This document shows, in pieces, positions 36,231 to 45,056 of a stretch of DNA of 64,000 nt. How positions within the stretch are numbered: position 1 is the stretch's first letter; every line of letters begins with the position of its first letter. The stretch spans positions 227,255 to 291,254 of the forward strand of contig NZ_KB890750.1 of NCBI RefSeq assembly GCF_000373245.1, given 5' to 3'. The notes beneath the pieces were generated by a model. It saw nothing but the letters and a program-made list of their open reading frames with translations. It searched no databases and was not told the DNA's origin. The DNA comes from Echinicola pacifica DSM 19836. Its GTDB lineage: Bacteria; Bacteroidota; Bacteroidia; Cytophagales; Cyclobacteriaceae. Position numbers and translations under genes: made by a program.

Positions 36231-37715
36231 TTATTTAACCGTATTTAATTCATGTAAAAGATCATAAGGCCTCGAGGTATAGTTGTATTGCCAGGTCTCC
36301 TCAGGCATGACTTTGGCAAAATCCTCTGGCCCATAAAATGCATCACCAAACTGCTCCATCCAGCTATAAGTAAGGGTGCGAAGGGCCGCTTTGGTATCAT
36401 GGTAATCGGGGTGATAAAACAAATTATTCAATTGATAAGGATCCTCCTGACGGTCAAAAAGCACATTGCTTAGCTCCAGAGAATCCTTGCTCATGGAGAA
36501 GGTAAAGTCCTTGGTGATCACTCCCCGCCAACTATTATTGTTTCCCTTTCCTTGCTTAAGCACCCATATAGGGACCGAATTCACCGCTTCATTATCTCCC
36601 TGAAGAATAGCATCGGAAAGGTCCCGCCCATCATAATCCTGCTCGTCCTCCAACTCTAATAAACCCAGCAGGGTGGGCATAATGTCCAAGGCACCAAATA
36701 GCAGTGAAGTCCGTGATCCCTCCTTCAATTTTTTTGGATACTTCATTATAAATGGAATATGACTGGAATAATCATGCGGATATTGCTTTGGTAGCAGAGC
36801 ATTATGGGATTCCAGCATATCTCCATGATCAGCAGAAAAAAGGGTCAGGGTATTATCCTCCTCCCCTATTTCTTCCAGCTTGTCCATCAATAAGCCAAAA
36901 GCTTTGTCCACTCCAGAAACCATGGACATATATCCATGATACATCCTCATCCTGTCCGCACTTGCTGCCAGCCCTGGCCGCAGCCGGATCGAATCCCTTT
37001 CGTATAGCTCCATTAACTCGTCCATGGTGTCATAACGATAATGCATTTTCCCGTCCTCACCCTTAAACTTCCCCCAATCATGAGGTGGATGCCAGCTAAC
37101 TATTAGTGCAAAGGGCTTATCTTTATCTATTTGATCCAAATAGGCTATCGCTTGATCCGTTTGCCCATAAACCTCCCATTCATCAAAAAAATCCTTTTCT
37201 CCTTCATCATTCCAATAAAAAGCCTTCCCTGGCCGGAAATCCACATGACAATTATTCGTCAAAAGGCGGTCAAACCCATAGCGCATCTCCCCCTGCGGTA
37301 TAGGCCGATCCCGATCGCCACCGAGCAAATGCCATTTTCCTATATATGCGGTTTGGTACCCCTGTTTCTGGAGTATCTCTCCCAGGAGTTTTGACTGATT
37401 GGGAAGCAGTGGTGCATCATTGACAAAAGCCCCATTCTTCAATGGATGCATCCCGGAAAATAACATCCCTCGAAAAGGCGTACAGGCAGACTGGTTGGAA
37501 AAGCAATTTTCGAATAACAAGCCCTCTCTTGCAAACTGGTCCAGATTTGGTGTTTTTACCTGACTATTGCCGTAGGCGCCAAGCATATCATAGGAATGCT
37601 GGTCAGATAATACAATCAACAAATTGGGCTTTTTCTGGACTTCCTCCTTCGCTTTTCCGCAGGAAATCAATCCTAGACTAATCCATATATAGCCAATCCA
37701 AATTGCTCTTTCCAT
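36231..37715 (-). CDS. S1-family sulfatase, CTPFR type, lipoprotein
   Basis: A 494-residue lipoprotein (lipobox GLISC, Cys19). It differs from the classical members here: the metal motif is LSDQH (36-40) instead of DD, the formylglycine motif is CTPFR (Cys78), and the later metal site is SADHGD near 293. This pattern is known from S1 branches containing choline-sulfatase-like and several polysaccharide sulfatases. It is probably a carbohydrate sulfatase of distinct specificity. Last gene of a minus-strand group with the CBM/PKD protein and another sulfatase; the 113-base gap upstream may hold a secondary promoter. Confidence 0.9.
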   Translation of the reverse strand: MERAIWIGYIWISLGLISCGKAKEEVQKKPNLLIVLSDQHSYDMLGAYGNSQVKTPNLDQFAREGLLFENCFSNQSACTPFRGMLFSGMHPLKNGAFVNDAPLLPNQSKLLGEILQKQGYQTAYIGKWHLLGGDRDRPIPQGEMRYGFDRLLTNNCHVDFRPGKAFYWNDEGEKDFFDEWEVYGQTDQAIAYLDQIDKDKPFALIVSWHPPHDWGKFKGEDGKMHYRYDTMDELMELYERDSIRLRPGLAASADRMRMYHGYMSMVSGVDKAFGLLMDKLEEIGEEDNTLTLFSADHGDMLESHNALLPKQYPHDYSSHIPFIMKYPKKLKEGSRTSLLFGALDIMPTLLGLLELEDEQDYDGRDLSDAILQGDNEAVNSVPIWVLKQGKGNNNSWRGVITKDFTFSMSKDSLELSNVLFDRQEDPYQLNNLFYHPDYHDTKAALRTLTYSWMEQFGDAFYGPEDFAKVMPEETWQYNYTSRPYDLLHELNTVK

Positions 37716-37828
37716 AAGTAGAATAATTTTATTTATGCCAGATTTTTATTAATCCAGCCCTATATCAGGGGGATTTCATACCTCTCATGAAGTTTTAGGA
37801 ATATATAATTTCAGTGATCCGGCATATG

Positions 37829-38953
37829 CTATTCGGTCACGACATCCCATACTTTGGACCGGACGGACTGCCCTGCTGCTCCTGTCGCCGTAAGCACCAC
37901 GGTCCACTCCCCTGCTTTGGAGTAGGTATGGCTGGGGTTCTGCTCTGTAGAAATTTGCCCATCTCCGAAATCCCAATGCCAGGCCGTCACCTGTCCAATA
38001 GACTTATCCATAAATTGGATCCATCGCTTCTGCCGATCCAATTCCACGAAAGACCAATTGGCCTCAAGGGCTTTTTGGTACTCCTCCTCCAAAGGCATAA
38101 GACGAAAAACATTGAGGTATGAAGCGTCATAGATCATCCTGGTATCATGCGCGAGATTCATAAACCCCTCAAATTTCCCATGGTTTGTATCATAATCGAT
38201 GACACACCAGGAAAGTCCAATGGCTTGATTTTCCTTCAACTCTGAGATTTTGGAGGACTCAATTCCCTCTACTGCCGCATAATCAAAGGGGGTAATATAA
38301 AATTCCATTTGTAGCCTTCCACTCTCGCCATGGACAAAATCATAGTCGTAGGCCACATTGAAATAGGGAAAGTCCTTGATCCATGGAGTATTTCCCCAAA
38401 TCATAACAGCATCTTTATTTTTCACTGGAGTAAATACATGATAATTCTGTGCGTGAGCACCGTGCCCATTAAAATGAAGCGCTTCCTGCGGAAACTTTGT
38501 CGTATTGCCATTATGCCTCTTGATGAAAGGTCCCCCGGAAAGGTCCGCATCCACCACCAGCTCAAAAATATCCTGACTTAATGCCTTATCTTCAAAACTC
38601 CAAAAATCATCATAGGCCTCTAGGTAGAAATATAGGCGGTTTAGATCCTTAACCCAGGCCACTTTTACGGTAATATCATAATCTGCAGAATCCAAGGTCT
38701 CTAAGGGCTCACCTTCTGTTTGCAGCAGTTGATCCAAGCCGATATTATAGGAATCAGGCACCATATCCCAATCCTCAAATTCCCCATCAATCCGAGGTAT
38801 CCTGTCCTGTGGAAATTGAAATACTTTATATTCTACATCTGGATTCGAAAAGGACATTAAGAGTATTCCTAATAATACGACGATTCCGCTATGAAGCGGA
38901 AGGGCAATGACCTCAAGTGTATTCCAGCTATTTATTTGAACAAATGCTTTCAT
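37829..38953 (-). CDS. exported CBM9-like protein with C-terminal PKD domain
   Basis: A 374-residue protein with one N-terminal hydrophobic segment (about 23-36, signal peptide or anchor). A CBM9/DOMON-like beta-sandwich follows (about 42-290, opening [12 protein letters not shown]), then a C-terminal PKD domain (about 300-374) with [11 protein letters not shown] and [13 protein letters not shown]. There is no catalytic domain. The CBM9-like fold is also the C-terminal module of both GH99-like proteins, which suggests a shared ligand. The likely role is binding the polysaccharide at the surface or displaying it to the enzymes (surface glycan-binding protein role); this is inference. It lies between two sulfatase genes. 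Confidence 0.72.
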   Translation of the reverse strand: MKAFVQINSWNTLEVIALPLHSGIVVLLGILLMSFSNPDVEYKVFQFPQDRIPRIDGEFEDWDMVPDSYNIGLDQLLQTEGEPLETLDSADYDITVKVAWVKDLNRLYFYLEAYDDFWSFEDKALSQDIFELVVDADLSGGPFIKRHNGNTTKFPQEALHFNGHGAHAQNYHVFTPVKNKDAVMIWGNTPWIKDFPYFNVAYDYDFVHGESGRLQMEFYITPFDYAAVEGIESSKISELKENQAIGLSWCVIDYDTNHGKFEGFMNLAHDTRMIYDASYLNVFRLMPLEEEYQKALEANWSFVELDRQKRWIQFMDKSIGQVTAWHWDFGDGQISTEQNPSHTYSKAGEWTVVLTATGAAGQSVRSKVWDVVTE

Positions 38954-39043
38954 ATATTTCTTTTTATTAAACGCTACACTTTCCCCTGGCTACTTAAGCA
39001 AAGCCAAGGTTTTTTATCATAAAAAGGACATAATAGGAGGATC

Positions 39044-40669
39044 TTAATTTAAGGGATACTTGCTTTGAAGTTTGGTGGGCATAGCGGAAGGAATATAGTT
39101 ATTACCAGTTCCACGGTCACCTTGGGGCTTATAATGCGGGCTATTCTGCGTGCTAGTCGGTTCATAATTGGACTCACCACTTTCGGCCTTCCACCAACTT
39201 AGCCACTGCTGATTGAGTTCACGGAGTTTGCTTTTATTTTGACTAGAGAGATCTTTGGTTTCTAGAGGATCTTCCTGAGTATTATAGAGCTCCCATCCGC
39301 TACCATCCACTTCCACCAGACTCCAATCTGCGGTTCTGATGGCTCTATTGTCCATAAATTGAAAAAACATAGGTTCTTGTCGGGACCAGTTTTGGCCTTT
39401 TAGCAAGGGGGCAAATGATTCTCCAGCGAGTGATTTATCCGATTTTTGCTGAGCCATATTCTGATCGGAAGGGCTGGCAATATCCATGAATGTCGGCAGG
39501 ATGTCCACCACATGTAGCGGTGCAAAGGAAATCTCCCCCATCTTTTTAATAGTGCTTGGCCACCAGGCAATCGCTCCGGTTTTCACACCACCACCATGTT
39601 GGCTTATTTTATATAGTCGCTGTGGGGTGCCACTTGCATAGGCCCAGCCAGTTCCCGGTTGATAATTTGAGCCTATATCCCCAGGAAGGAGCCCTTTTTG
39701 CAGCAACTGCGCGTCCATTACCGAAAAGGAATCCGTACCATTATCACTCAAAAAGACAATCAAGGTGTTTTCATCCTGGCCCGTCTCTCGAAGACTCGCC
39801 ATTAATTTGCCAATGCCACGGTCCATGCGCTCCACCATGGCCGCATATACTGACATCCTCAGATCCTCCAGATCCTTCTGAGCATCTGTCAGTGTTTCCC
39901 AATCGGGTAGATTTTGCGGATAAGCAGGCAAGGGAGTGTCTTTAGTGATTATACCTAATTCAATTTGTCTTTGGATCCTCCTATCGCGGCTGGCCTGCCA
40001 TCCTGATAGATAAGACCCACGGTATTTCATGATATCCTCTTTAGGTGCTTGTAAGGGATTATGTGGTGATTGATAACTGAGATAAAGAAAAAAGGGCTCT
40101 TTCTGTGCCGAGGTGTCCGCCTTCACAAATTCTACCGCCCTATCGCTAAAGGCATCAGTGCTATAGAATCCGGGGTCGAAATCATTAAACTCTTGGTCAT
40201 TTATACGATAATCGGCGCTTCCATTAAAATAAGTCGAATATCCACCTAGAAAACCAAAGAAGTAATCAAACCCCTTATCATTGGGTTTGCCCTTTAAGTG
40301 CCATTTTCCTATCAAGCCTGTTCTATATCCTTCATGCTGTAACTTTTGCGCTAGATTTTCCCCGTTTTCTATGCCATATCCCACCGCTGGCCACCATTTA
40401 CCGGTCAGCATAGAACTTCTTGAAATGACGCACATGCCTGCATTATGCATGTTTGGTAAGCGAAGTCCCTCCTCCGCCAGCTTATCCAGCACGGGACTCT
40501 CTATCTCCCCACCAAAACTCCCCAAATCACTGTAACCAAGATCGTCGGCCACAATAAGGATGATATTGGGCTTCCCGGGGGAGGATGGCGCCTGCGGTGC
40601 ACAAGCAAAAAATAATGCTGCTCCTACAAGCAGCAGGAATAAGCGCTGAACGATTACGATTTTATTCAT
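39044..40669 (-). CDS. S1-family sulfatase with unusual CVISR motif, lipoprotein
   Basis: A 541-residue lipoprotein (lipobox LFFAC, Cys23). It has all general sulfatase features: VADDLG (40-45), GKWHLKG near 128, and FLSDNGTDS near 305. The formylglycine motif is Cys80-Val-Ile-Ser-Arg, with Ile where the family has Pro (C-x-P/A-x-R). I checked the codons and the reading is clear. Either the maturation enzyme tolerates Ile, or this protein is not matured and has another role. The long C-terminal tail (about 495-541) is rich in Asn, Ser and Pro. It is probably co-transcribed with the CBM/PKD gene downstream. Confidence 0.88.
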   Translation of the reverse strand: MNKIVIVQRLFLLLVGAALFFACAPQAPSSPGKPNIILIVADDLGYSDLGSFGGEIESPVLDKLAEEGLRLPNMHNAGMCVISRSSMLTGKWWPAVGYGIENGENLAQKLQHEGYRTGLIGKWHLKGKPNDKGFDYFFGFLGGYSTYFNGSADYRINDQEFNDFDPGFYSTDAFSDRAVEFVKADTSAQKEPFFLYLSYQSPHNPLQAPKEDIMKYRGSYLSGWQASRDRRIQRQIELGIITKDTPLPAYPQNLPDWETLTDAQKDLEDLRMSVYAAMVERMDRGIGKLMASLRETGQDENTLIVFLSDNGTDSFSVMDAQLLQKGLLPGDIGSNYQPGTGWAYASGTPQRLYKISQHGGGVKTGAIAWWPSTIKKMGEISFAPLHVVDILPTFMDIASPSDQNMAQQKSDKSLAGESFAPLLKGQNWSRQEPMFFQFMDNRAIRTADWSLVEVDGSGWELYNTQEDPLETKDLSSQNKSKLRELNQQWLSWWKAESGESNYEPTSTQNSPHYKPQGDRGTGNNYIPSAMPTKLQSKYPLN

Positions 40670-40737
40670 TTTTTGTGCTTGTATCTTGGTGCATTTCTGT
40701 GTGAAATAATGGTATGTATCCTTATGGGGGAAATAAA

Positions 40738-40751
40738 TATCCTATAGGATA
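40738..40751. promoter_or_regulatory. perfect 14-base palindrome
   Basis: TATCCTATAGGATA is a perfect palindrome 70 bases upstream of the sulfatase start at 40669. Its outer five bases on each side equal those of the inverted-repeat arms of copies A and B (TATCC and GGATA), so it may be a related compact site. No experiment can be read from the sequence. Confidence 0.3.
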
Positions 40752-40860
40752 GATCATAAGGGAAGATTAGTAACCTTCTGTAAGACCGACCTTTGCAGCT
40801 AGTGAAGTGTGGAATTTCGTTAGCGCAATTTTGATCTATCGTTTTCAGTGAACTTTACTA

Positions 40861-41904
40861 TTATAGACTGCCTCTGTCGATGAAGTCAAAGTAATTTTGC
40901 ACAGTTTCGCACTTGTTCTTTTTCAACATATAGGCGACAGAATCTGCCATCACCTCAAAGTCAGTACTGAGCACGGAGATATCCAGAACCTTCTTAAGTG
41001 GGGTGTCATTATAGGAAATTACGCCTACATCATGGCCTAAGCTAAGCTCGGTATTTCGGGTCTGTTGCAGAAAATTGATCAAATCTTCCTCATCAATGAT
41101 GATATAGGCATCACCAGGTTCAAATTCCATATCTGGATATATTTTATCAATAATCTCAGAATTACAATTCATGTCCTCACAAAACATCTCAAAGCCATCT
41201 TTGATTTCTGTGGGATATGGGTAAATATGGTTTTCTGGAAATACTAAGATGATTTTTTTGTACATACTAATTTTTTCAGCCCCGGAAGTCAATGCATTAT
41301 AGATATCCATTTTGAAATCCTGATAGATACAAGGTACCGTTTCCTCTAAGGCTGGAAGGTGCTTATCCATCAATAGGAGTTTGCCGGTAGGCATCTTCCT
41401 AAAATAATCAATCGCTGTATCCACGATCTCCTGCTCATCATTGAAGTGTGGCATGACTACAAAATGATCATACACAAGCTGATTTTCAGTAAGAATCTCC
41501 AATAGATAAGGTGCATTACAATGGTGCACACGGACGTCCACCTGATAGTCTGCCCCCAGTGCGTCCACAAAAGAGTTAAAAATCTTAAGCTTATAATTGC
41601 TCAACTTATTCAAGATGATCATCACCTTGGTTTTGGTCAAATTCACATTTCTAGTGACATAAAACCCCTTACTCATCTCTGAAGCTATCACTCGTTTTTT
41701 TCTCAAAAAATTCAGTGCCTTTACAATAGTGTCTCTCGAAAGCCCTGTATTCTCACGTATTTCGGTAATGGAGGGTAATTTCTCCCCTACTTCAATGTCT
41801 TTACGCTCTATGGCCTGAAGGATCAAGTCGGATAACTGTCTATATTTGGGAACACTTGAGTTATCATTAATTCTTCCATCAAAAATATCGACTTCTGTAA
41901 TCAT
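40861..41904 (-). CDS. GntR-family transcriptional regulator with sugar-binding-type domain
   Basis: A 347-residue cytoplasmic regulator. Residues 18-86 form a GntR winged helix-turn-helix (PSITEIRENTGLSRDTIVKA is the recognition part). The remainder (about 90-347) resembles a periplasmic-binding-protein-like effector domain of the LacI type, as in Bacteroidota regulators of deoxysugar use such as FucR. There is no hybrid two-component sensor or ECF sigma/anti-sigma pair in the locus, so this is the only regulator visible and probably senses a monosaccharide from the glycan, perhaps L-rhamnose or its catabolite. A copy of the shared 17-base element lies 241 bases upstream, consistent with autoregulation. 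Confidence 0.85.
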   Translation of the reverse strand: MITEVDIFDGRINDNSSVPKYRQLSDLILQAIERKDIEVGEKLPSITEIRENTGLSRDTIVKALNFLRKKRVIASEMSKGFYVTRNVNLTKTKVMIILNKLSNYKLKIFNSFVDALGADYQVDVRVHHCNAPYLLEILTENQLVYDHFVVMPHFNDEQEIVDTAIDYFRKMPTGKLLLMDKHLPALEETVPCIYQDFKMDIYNALTSGAEKISMYKKIILVFPENHIYPYPTEIKDGFEMFCEDMNCNSEIIDKIYPDMEFEPGDAYIIIDEEDLINFLQQTRNTELSLGHDVGVISYNDTPLKKVLDISVLSTDFEVMADSVAYMLKKNKCETVQNYFDFIDRGSL

Positions 41905-42445
41905 AATATATTGGGTTTTGGGTTAATGTTATTTTCACTCAGTGAGAGGCTAATGACAAGTTCCACACTGGTGGGTTTTCTTGGATAAGAAAGCAACTTT
42001 ATACACGTACATCTCACTATAAATCATAGGTTTTTTTTCGATTCCCTTCGGAATAAAAATAACCCATAGTCGCAGCAAACTTTAATGTAATTGGGGCTTA
42101 TTACTAGTGCAATGGTTAAATATACTAAACCATAGGCTGAATAGTAACCTGCTTCCTACTGCAACTGTATGATAAACACTTTATACTAAGCAGATGAATA
42201 GAATCTTTTTTGGGTAATTAGGGGCTAAGTGCGTAACGATTCGCTGACAACACTTCACTATTAGTAAGAATACCTCAGTCCAGGGTGATAGAAAACTGGA
42301 GTATTTCCTTTATAATTCCAAAGATTTCGAAAGTCTAATAAGTACAAATAACCATTTATTAGGATTAAATCCTACACTTATACCTTTTGGCTATGCTATT
42401 AAGAATGGATCAAATTTGTGATGGAAAGAATTTCCAGTAGGAAAA
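41905..42445. other. intergenic region upstream of the regulator
   Basis: About 540 bases between the regulator and the GH105 gene (both minus strand). It holds an imperfect palindrome TTTTCACTCAGTGAG near 41932-41946 and the element copy at 42145-42161. No coding frame is convincing. Confidence 0.5.
42145..42161 (-). promoter_or_regulatory. putative PUL operator, copy E
   Basis: On the minus strand the sequence is CAGTAGGAAGCAGGTTA, equal to copy D at 14 of 17 positions. It lies upstream of the GntR regulator gene. Confidence 0.45.
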
Positions 42446-43546
42446 TTATTTTTTCACCAACTTATATACCTCAGAACCAGCATTAAGGAATCCTCCTACT
42501 CCAAATATCGCAGTGGTGTCGGGGTCAAAAGCCACAGGAAAGCCACCCACGGGCTGGATATTGGTTAGCCTCCCATTTTCCAGCTGTCTAAGACATAGCG
42601 CCTTCCAGCCATCACGGACTGCTGGCTCATAAACCTTACGATCCAAAAGACCATTATTTATACCCCAGGCCAAAGCATAAACAAAAAATACAGAACCGCT
42701 AATATCATCTTGAGCTGGGTGATTTTCATCTAATAAACTAGGCGCCCAAGTTCCATTTTCCTTTTGAATACTAAGTAATTTGGTACTCATCATTTTATAA
42801 ATCCCTTCAAAATAGGAACGATCAGCATGATCGTCTGGGAGATATTGCAGCACTTCTACCAAAGCCGCCATTACCCAGCCATCTCCCCTAGCCCAAAATA
42901 CTTTCTGGCCACCCGGAGAAATTTTAGTAATATCACGACGGTCATGGAAATATAAACTATCCGCCTCGGACCAATACCAGTCTTGCGCTTGCTTCCATTC
43001 CTGAACCATATAGTCTATATACTTCTTCTCCCCTGTCACCGCTCCCAGGCCGGTCCATACCGGAGCAGCCATATAGAGGGCATCACACCAGTTCCAGCGC
43101 TCCCGATTATACCTAAGCCTTATCAGCCCATCAGCTCCCACTATGGTTTTCTTTGGTGGATTGGCTAATATCCAATCAAATTCGGCCCTTACCTTTGCGA
43201 TCATGGAAGGGTCTTTAAAATGCTCTGAAAGCTTTAGATAAGACAGGCCTACTGCATGATCATCAGCATGATATTTTCGATCACCGATATTCCAGGCATT
43301 TTCAGTCCCAATATCCTGTACTTCCACGAGGTATTTATCATTTCCGGAGACCTCGTAAAGATCCGTCAATCCCATATAGAAGGGTGCACAGTGCCATTCC
43401 AGAGGCCCAAAAGGGCTGGGATTTGAAATTTGCCACTCTGCCGCCTTTTCCATTCGGGTGAGGATCACCTCCTCATCAAATACATCTTCATGAGCCTGAT
43501 AGCTCAGCATGATCCATAAAAACGAAAGTAAATTGATGCTATACAT
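42446..43546 (-). CDS. GH105 unsaturated rhamnogalacturonyl/glucuronyl hydrolase
   Basis: A 366-residue protein, normal length for GH105, with a short N-terminal hydrophobic segment that probably acts as signal peptide. The (alpha/alpha)6 barrel carries both conserved blocks: HADDHAVG (93-100, Asp95 and Asp96) and WNWCDALYMA (151-160), in which Asp155 is the expected catalytic acid. GH105 enzymes hydrate the 4,5-double bond of the uronate that polysaccharide lyases leave at the non-reducing end. The presence of this gene therefore implies a lyase acting on the same glycan, encoded outside this window. It lies six bases behind the DUF4861 gene. Confidence 0.92.
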   Translation of the reverse strand: MYSINLLSFLWIMLSYQAHEDVFDEEVILTRMEKAAEWQISNPSPFGPLEWHCAPFYMGLTDLYEVSGNDKYLVEVQDIGTENAWNIGDRKYHADDHAVGLSYLKLSEHFKDPSMIAKVRAEFDWILANPPKKTIVGADGLIRLRYNRERWNWCDALYMAAPVWTGLGAVTGEKKYIDYMVQEWKQAQDWYWSEADSLYFHDRRDITKISPGGQKVFWARGDGWVMAALVEVLQYLPDDHADRSYFEGIYKMMSTKLLSIQKENGTWAPSLLDENHPAQDDISGSVFFVYALAWGINNGLLDRKVYEPAVRDGWKALCLRQLENGRLTNIQPVGGFPVAFDPDTTAIFGVGGFLNAGSEVYKLVKK

Positions 43547-43552
43547 ATCTAA

Positions 43553-44464
43553 TTATTTAGTCGTATGAAAAAGTGAATGTTCTGACAGATAAGATTGCCA
43601 TTCCGCAAATGATTTGATTTCTCCCGCCTTTTCCCAGCCATATCCAGCCTGGTAGTGGACCTGCCCTTCCTTGTCTGTTTCGGTAATGAATAAGGCATTC
43701 CCCTCATCTTTACGCTGCGCATCGACCAACTTGAATTCTCGGATGTGCTTAGGATTCATCATTATTCCAGTCCCCAGTCCATAGCCATCTATATTTTCCC
43801 AGCAGGCCAGCCACCCAGAAGACAGCTCCCTGCTGACCTCCGCCTTTCCATCATGGGTCGTAATTCCTATTGCGATTGGGAGGTTTACTGCTATCTTCCC
43901 ATTCTTCCAGAAAGTAGAAACCGCCTCATAATATCGGTTTCCCAGACGAATGCTGATCTGCTTTTCTTCCTTATAGTGATCACCAGCATACTGCCATTCG
44001 TAGCTTAGTACAAATTTGGTGTCCTTTGTTTTTTGTTTAATAATCTTCCATTCTGTATAGGTGTCAGAGCTAATTAGCGAGTCTCTGGCCCACAACCCCA
44101 AACCTCCGCAGCCTCGGGAGGAACCCACGTGATAGGGATCGTAGCCCTCTCCATGATCACGATGGTAGGATTTCTTCTCTACATTTTGCTTATACCATTT
44201 ATCAATGATGGGATAGTGTACTCGCTTCAACCAGCAGTCAATCCCACTATCTTCGGGCCGATCGCGCATAGCAGGACCGTATGCCCTGAAGGCCACCAAA
44301 TCATTTTCCCATGCAAAATCATCCGCACGTTCAGGAATATATCGGGCATAGCTGCTCTCCCTGGTTTGCTTATGGCTATGACAAGAAGCTAGTATAAATA
44401 AGCTAATTAGTGCTATATATAATCCCTTTCCAGTAAGAGCTCTCCTCATGGTTATTTTTTTCAT
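43553..44464 (-). CDS. DUF4861 lipoprotein
   Basis: A 303-residue lipoprotein (lipobox LASC) with the characteristic DUF4861 sequence: RADDFAWENDLVAFRAYGP, SGIDCWLKRV, HRDHGEGYDPYHVG and SRGCGGLGLW. The family occurs in pectin-, ulvan- and related uronic-acid PULs and is predicted to be a beta-sandwich carbohydrate-active protein. Conserved His, Asp, Glu and Arg side chains suggest an enzyme, but I do not assign a reaction. It is co-transcribed with GH105 (six-base gap), so it probably acts on unsaturated uronate-containing oligosaccharides. Confidence 0.82.
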   Translation of the reverse strand: MKKITMRRALTGKGLYIALISLFILASCHSHKQTRESSYARYIPERADDFAWENDLVAFRAYGPAMRDRPEDSGIDCWLKRVHYPIIDKWYKQNVEKKSYHRDHGEGYDPYHVGSSRGCGGLGLWARDSLISSDTYTEWKIIKQKTKDTKFVLSYEWQYAGDHYKEEKQISIRLGNRYYEAVSTFWKNGKIAVNLPIAIGITTHDGKAEVSRELSSGWLACWENIDGYGLGTGIMMNPKHIREFKLVDAQRKDEGNALFITETDKEGQVHYQAGYGWEKAGEIKSFAEWQSYLSEHSLFHTTK

Positions 44465-44683
44465 TCTATACTTTTAAATTTTTCACTAGTGAAATTTTAT
44501 ATTTAATTATATAAGAGCCTATCCTTGCAGGAGCCTTGAAGCTTATATATGATGCCAATACCAATCGACTTCTCTATCCTTTATTCTCAGCCGTAGCCCC
44601 AAGATCTTTAAGACCCTGTATATATCAATGATTGCCGTCTATCTAGCTCGGTTTTTAAATTTATCGACAAAAGCAAACCTATT

Positions 44684-44718
44684 TATCCTGCTGCGTGATG
44701 CCAATACAAAACAGGATA
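44684..44718 (+). promoter_or_regulatory. putative PUL operator, copy B
   Basis: Arms TATCCTG (44684-44690) and CAGGATA (44712-44718) frame CAATACAAAACAGGATA (44702-44718), the same 17-base core as copy A 40 kb away. It lies between divergent PUL transcription units, 220 bases from the DUF4861 start and 339 from the GH43 start. Confidence 0.6.
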
Positions 44719-44721
44719 CTT

Positions 44722-44809
44722 TAGCCCCACCTTATGCCTACATTAGAGTGAATTAGAATTGCTATTATCTCAAAACCTCAGTCAGAGAAGAAGAATGAAA
44801 GTGGGGCTA
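44722..44809. repeat. 9-base inverted repeat with 70-base interior
   Basis: TAGCCCCAC (44722-44730) and GTGGGGCTA (44801-44809) are exact inverse complements. They directly adjoin operator copy B. The interior is AT-rich and non-coding. It may be a leader structure, a bipartite protein-binding site or a very small mobile-element remnant; I cannot decide. Confidence 0.4.
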
Positions 44810-45056
44810 CTTTTATAAAATCAAATTGCCCTCTCGTCTAATTATCGGAATTGAGCATTATATAAATAGTATTTGGCAAGGTTTCTAAGCGTCCAAGTTT
44901 ATAATAAGCTTGGTTTTTTATTAGAAAAAATTATTCGTTTTTAAATAACATTTCATTAATAACCAGCCCATATAACACCTTATTTTCATAAGACCACTCA
45001 TTAATTATTCTATTATGAATCAGCACTAGCTGTTACCTCCCCCCAAAAAAACCACT

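Larger units (their letters stand above)
44465..45056. other. divergent promoter region with several repeats
   Basis: About 590 bases between the divergent DUF4861-GH105 and GH43-GH106 units. It contains the palindrome TTTCACTAGTGAAA (44481-44494), operator copy B (44684-44718), a partial repeat of that copy (GATGCCAATAC near 44549), and a large inverted repeat (44722-44809). No coding frame is supported. Confidence 0.6.
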
